From Phormidium sp. FACHB-1136 (GTDB lineage: Bacteria > Cyanobacteriota > Cyanobacteriia > Phormidesmidales > Phormidesmidaceae): a DNA stretch of 64,000 nucleotides. Below are positions 61,689 to 64,000 of this stretch, in pieces; the first letter of the stretch is position 1, and each line of letters begins with the position of its first letter. A program made the translations under genes and the position numbers. Location of the stretch: positions 1 through 64,000 of the forward strand of contig NZ_JACJRS010000025.1 of assembly GCF_014697375.1 (NCBI RefSeq), given 5' to 3'. The notes beneath the pieces are model-generated. The model did no database searches. It was not told where the DNA came from and saw only the letters and a program-made list of their open reading frames with translations.

Positions 61689-62833
61689 GGCTCTTGGTAG
61701 GAAAAAGTGCCATTTTTCTCGACCTGAATTAGGCGATTGCGCCAGCGAATGCGGTGATCGACTAAGGCATGAACCAGGTGGAAGGGCTGTAGCAGTTCTG
61801 AGATCAGCGACATACCAAAGGAAAAATCCACCGAGCGAGCAAAAATTTTATGGTGTAAATAGCGAATCGTACCATGGCGGATGAGTAACACCCCCAGCAG
61901 ACATAAAGCCCCTAGGTAAGGGATGAACAGGCTGAGTAAGCCTAGCCACAATAACAGAGGCGGTAGGCCCAAAAATAGTAATAGTAAGGCTTGGATGGGT
62001 AGGGGTTGATCGAAGACTAAGGTTTGGGCAAAGACAAACCAGCGATGCATTAAGGTGCCATAGGACTTCGCATCAGCCACACTGGTTTGAAGGGCGACCG
62101 GGGTAATGCCTTGAATAATCCGTCCACCATGCTGTTTAACCAATTTCGCTAGGGCGTAATCATCACAGAGGTCGTACAAAATCGGGGTAAAGCCGCCCAT
62201 TGATCGCAAGGTCTCTGTTCTTATCAGATAGAACATCCCATTTAAGGAGAGGGGACTGAAGAAATTGAGCAGGGGAAGATAGGTCAAAATACTATTGTTA
62301 TTCACAAAATGGGCCGTTAATTCAGACCATCCCGTGGTGCCTTTCAAGTAATAGGGTAAGCCAGTAAACAGCTCACCTTCCTGCAACCGAAAAAGACCGA
62401 TGCCGAGGGTATCTGGCTCTAACTGGGTATCGTCGTCCAGCACCGCCAGGTAAGGGGTTTTGACCTGGGTCAGGGCGTACTCCAATTTGAACGCCTTGGG
62501 GTTAACGCGGGGCGGAACGGCAGGGCAAAGGATGACTTGCACAGCACAATCGGTCGCCTCCATCAGCGTTTGGGCCAGTTGGCGGGCTACGGCATCGGTT
62601 TCGTCAATCAGCCAAAGAAAGTTGGCCCAGGGAGGCGCTACATGGAGATTGTGCTGTAGCGTTTGCCCTAAGGCCGGGTCGCCGCTGAGGATGGGTTGCA
62701 ACACCGTGAGCGTGGCGTGATCGACTGTGCCGTGGGGAGCTTGGGCCGCAGCGCGTAGACTGAGGTAAGCCTTAGCCCCGAGTAAGCCCAGATACAGCAC
62801 GAGCGACGCGAAACCCAAGCAGGGAAGAACCAT
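61685..62833 (-). CDS. GT21-like membrane glycosyltransferase (ceramide glucosyltransferase/HpnI type)
   Basis: A 382-residue protein with an N-terminal helix (about 5-25), a GT2-fold catalytic domain and C-terminal helices (about 275-325). Motifs of the GT21 group: LKG-type NPKAFKLEYALTQVKTPYLA, Asp triad YLAVLDDDTQLEPD, and the (Q/R)xxRW-like LMHRWFVFAQTL. Such enzymes glycosylate hydrophobic acceptors such as ceramide or diacylglycerol. First gene of the minus-strand operon, divergent from the dehydrogenase across a 127-nt spacer that must hold both promoters. Confidence 0.8.
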   Translation of the reverse strand: MVLPCLGFASLVLYLGLLGAKAYLSLRAAAQAPHGTVDHATLTVLQPILSGDPALGQTLQHNLHVAPPWANFLWLIDETDAVARQLAQTLMEATDCAVQVILCPAVPPRVNPKAFKLEYALTQVKTPYLAVLDDDTQLEPDTLGIGLFRLQEGELFTGLPYYLKGTTGWSELTAHFVNNNSILTYLPLLNFFSPLSLNGMFYLIRTETLRSMGGFTPILYDLCDDYALAKLVKQHGGRIIQGITPVALQTSVADAKSYGTLMHRWFVFAQTLVFDQPLPIQALLLLFLGLPPLLLWLGLLSLFIPYLGALCLLGVLLIRHGTIRYLHHKIFARSVDFSFGMSLISELLQPFHLVHALVDHRIRWRNRLIQVEKNGTFSYQEP

Positions 62834-62960
62834 AGTGTGTCAGAGGAAGGGTCGGAGCAGGGGCGTGTGGTTCCCAAGAAATCGGGAATGGGCACGAGGT
62901 CAGTAACGAGATTGTAGTTGAGGCCATGATATTTCTTCGCCCGTCGTCGGATGCTTACAG

Positions 62961-63965
62961 ATGAAGGTTTTGATTACGGGTGGCACGGGTTTTTTAGGGC
63001 AACGCCTAGCGCTGACCTTGCAAGCATTGGGGGATAGCGTCACTATTTTGGGTCGTAATCAAGCGGTGGGTAGGCACCTCGCCGCCCAGGGGCTACGTTT
63101 TGTGGCGGCTGATTTGCGGGATGCGGCGGCGATCACGGCGGCCTGTCAGGGCCAAGACTGTGTCTTCCATTGTGGGGCGCTCTCGGCTCCCTGGGGCCAC
63201 TTCCGCGACTTCTACGCCACCAATGTGCTGGGCACCCGCCATGTGGTGCAGGGCTGTTTGGCCCAGCGGGTGTCGCGGCTGGTGCATGTCTCGACCTCGG
63301 CGGTGTATTTTACCTATGCCGACCAAATCCAGATAGCGGAAGCTTGGCCCTGGCCTAAACCCGTTGGCCCCTACGCCAAAACGAAACAATGGGCGGAGCA
63401 GGAAATTCAAGCAGGCTACCAGCAAGGGTTATCGGTCATTACCCTGCGGCCCAGGGGCATCTTTGGGCCGGGGGATACCGCCATTCTGCCGCGATTGTTG
63501 CGGGCCAGCGAGCGCACTGGTATCCCGCTAATTCGCCAAGGCAGAGCGGTGATCGATATGACCTACCTCGATAACGTCGTCTATGCTTTGCAGTGTTGCC
63601 AACAGGCTCCTGACTCGCTATCGGGCCGAGTTTACAACATTAGTAACGGTGAACCGATGTCCCTGATCGATCTCCTAGAACGTCTGGCCCAGCACCTAGA
63701 TATCACCCTGCGGTTCAAGCCTCTGGCCTTTCCGGTGGCCTATGGGCTTGCTACTGCCCTAGAAGCAACGGCCACCTTACTCTCGCAACCAGAACCGATT
63801 TTGACGCGCTATACCGTTGGTTTATTGACTTTCAGCCAAACCCTAGACATCCAGGCCGCCACCACCGATCTGGGCTATCAGCCCCAGGTGACGATGGATC
63901 AGGGACTGGCTCAGTTTGCCCAGGGGCGGACGTATCAACGGGAGAGTAAGCTGATATGCATTTAA
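62961..63965 (+). CDS. NAD(P)-dependent epimerase/dehydratase, OleD/3-beta-HSD-like
   Basis: Extended short-chain dehydrogenase of 334 residues. Rossmann motif TGGTGFLGQRL (residues about 6-16), catalytic Tyr138 and Lys142 in GPYAKTKQWAEQEIQ with Ser in VHVSTSAVYF, then LRPRGIFGPGDTAILPRLLR and VIDMTYLDNVVYALQCC, and GRVYNISNGEPMSLIDLLER. These are the patterns of OleD and 3-beta-hydroxysteroid dehydrogenases acting on long-chain 3-keto or 3-hydroxy acids and sterols. Only 35 nt remain after it, so any further locus genes (for example an AMP-ligase) lie outside the window. Confidence 0.82.
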   Translation: MKVLITGGTGFLGQRLALTLQALGDSVTILGRNQAVGRHLAAQGLRFVAADLRDAAAITAACQGQDCVFHCGALSAPWGHFRDFYATNVLGTRHVVQGCLAQRVSRLVHVSTSAVYFTYADQIQIAEAWPWPKPVGPYAKTKQWAEQEIQAGYQQGLSVITLRPRGIFGPGDTAILPRLLRASERTGIPLIRQGRAVIDMTYLDNVVYALQCCQQAPDSLSGRVYNISNGEPMSLIDLLERLAQHLDITLRFKPLAFPVAYGLATALEATATLLSQPEPILTRYTVGLLTFSQTLDIQAATTDLGYQPQVTMDQGLAQFAQGRTYQRESKLICI

Positions 63966-64000
63966 ATTGCATTGATTGTGTTTCCTTTGTTTTTGATCTT

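Noticed and set aside
1-64000. tRNA, rRNA, tmRNA or cobalamin riboswitch (near cobO and cbiX)
   Set aside because: No T-loop consensus, cloverleaf or B12-box sequence was found by eye; a covariance-model scan would be decisive.

Overview
The window is cyanobacterial chromosome. The markers are an ndhA-I-G-E cluster (NDH-1 complex), rpaB, a PetL-like cytochrome b6f subunit, labA, cyanobacterial glutathione reductase, CbiX with a His-rich tail, and cyanobacterium-specific small families (DUF3143, DUF4278, DUF2993). The core sequence is GC-rich and carries several families of short dispersed palindromes and heptanucleotide repeats. This fits a Leptolyngbya/Phormidium-like filamentous lineage, but the genus cannot be fixed from sequence alone. 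No tRNA, rRNA or CRISPR array was seen.

Layout. 1-1.2 kb: a NACHT NTPase gene cut off at its 3' end next to an IS630-type transposase start. 1.3-5 kb: ndh operon on the minus strand plus small proteins. 5.3-12.1 kb: accessory island with two transglutaminase-like proteins, three deletion derivatives of a REP-associated transposase (RAYT), an ISKra4-like remnant, and AT-rich genes including a fucosyltransferase-like enzyme. 12.2-17.7 kb: tiny ORFs, a PII-like protein, a large Cache-HAMP-PAS-GAF-GGDEF protein and an IS256-type remnant. 17.7-31.3 kb: housekeeping (gor, lptC, labA, metG, DUF2993, cbiX, DUF58, petL, polysaccharide deacetylase with O-antigen ligase, cobO-grxD-bolA). 31.5-43.9 kb: subtilase, GT39, cinA, aroQ, DUF3143/J-domain pair, grxC, radA, rpaB.

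44.7-49.6 kb is a compact chaperone-usher pilus operon: two spore-coat-U-like subunits, a periplasmic chaperone and an outer-membrane usher. 49.7-54.8 kb is a defence and addiction patch. It holds a broken HNH gene, DUF2281 antitoxins, and a nuclease-methyltransferase R-M enzyme whose reading frame is split by a DUF4258/YgiT/DUF2281 toxin-antitoxin cassette in the same orientation. 55-58.4 kb: mazG, EEP phosphatase/nuclease, FecR lipoprotein, signal peptidase I. 58.7-64 kb is a probable glycolipid or long-chain-lipid locus: KASIII/OleA-like synthase, UGT, alpha/beta-hydrolase-like protein, GT21, and an OleD-like dehydrogenase.

The most unusual items are the R-M gene split by a TA cassette, the cyanobacterial chaperone-usher operon, the RAYT deletion series, repeat elements inserted in frame inside three genes (usher, R-M C-half, radA), and the Ole-like lipid/glycosyltransferase locus that runs to the window edge.
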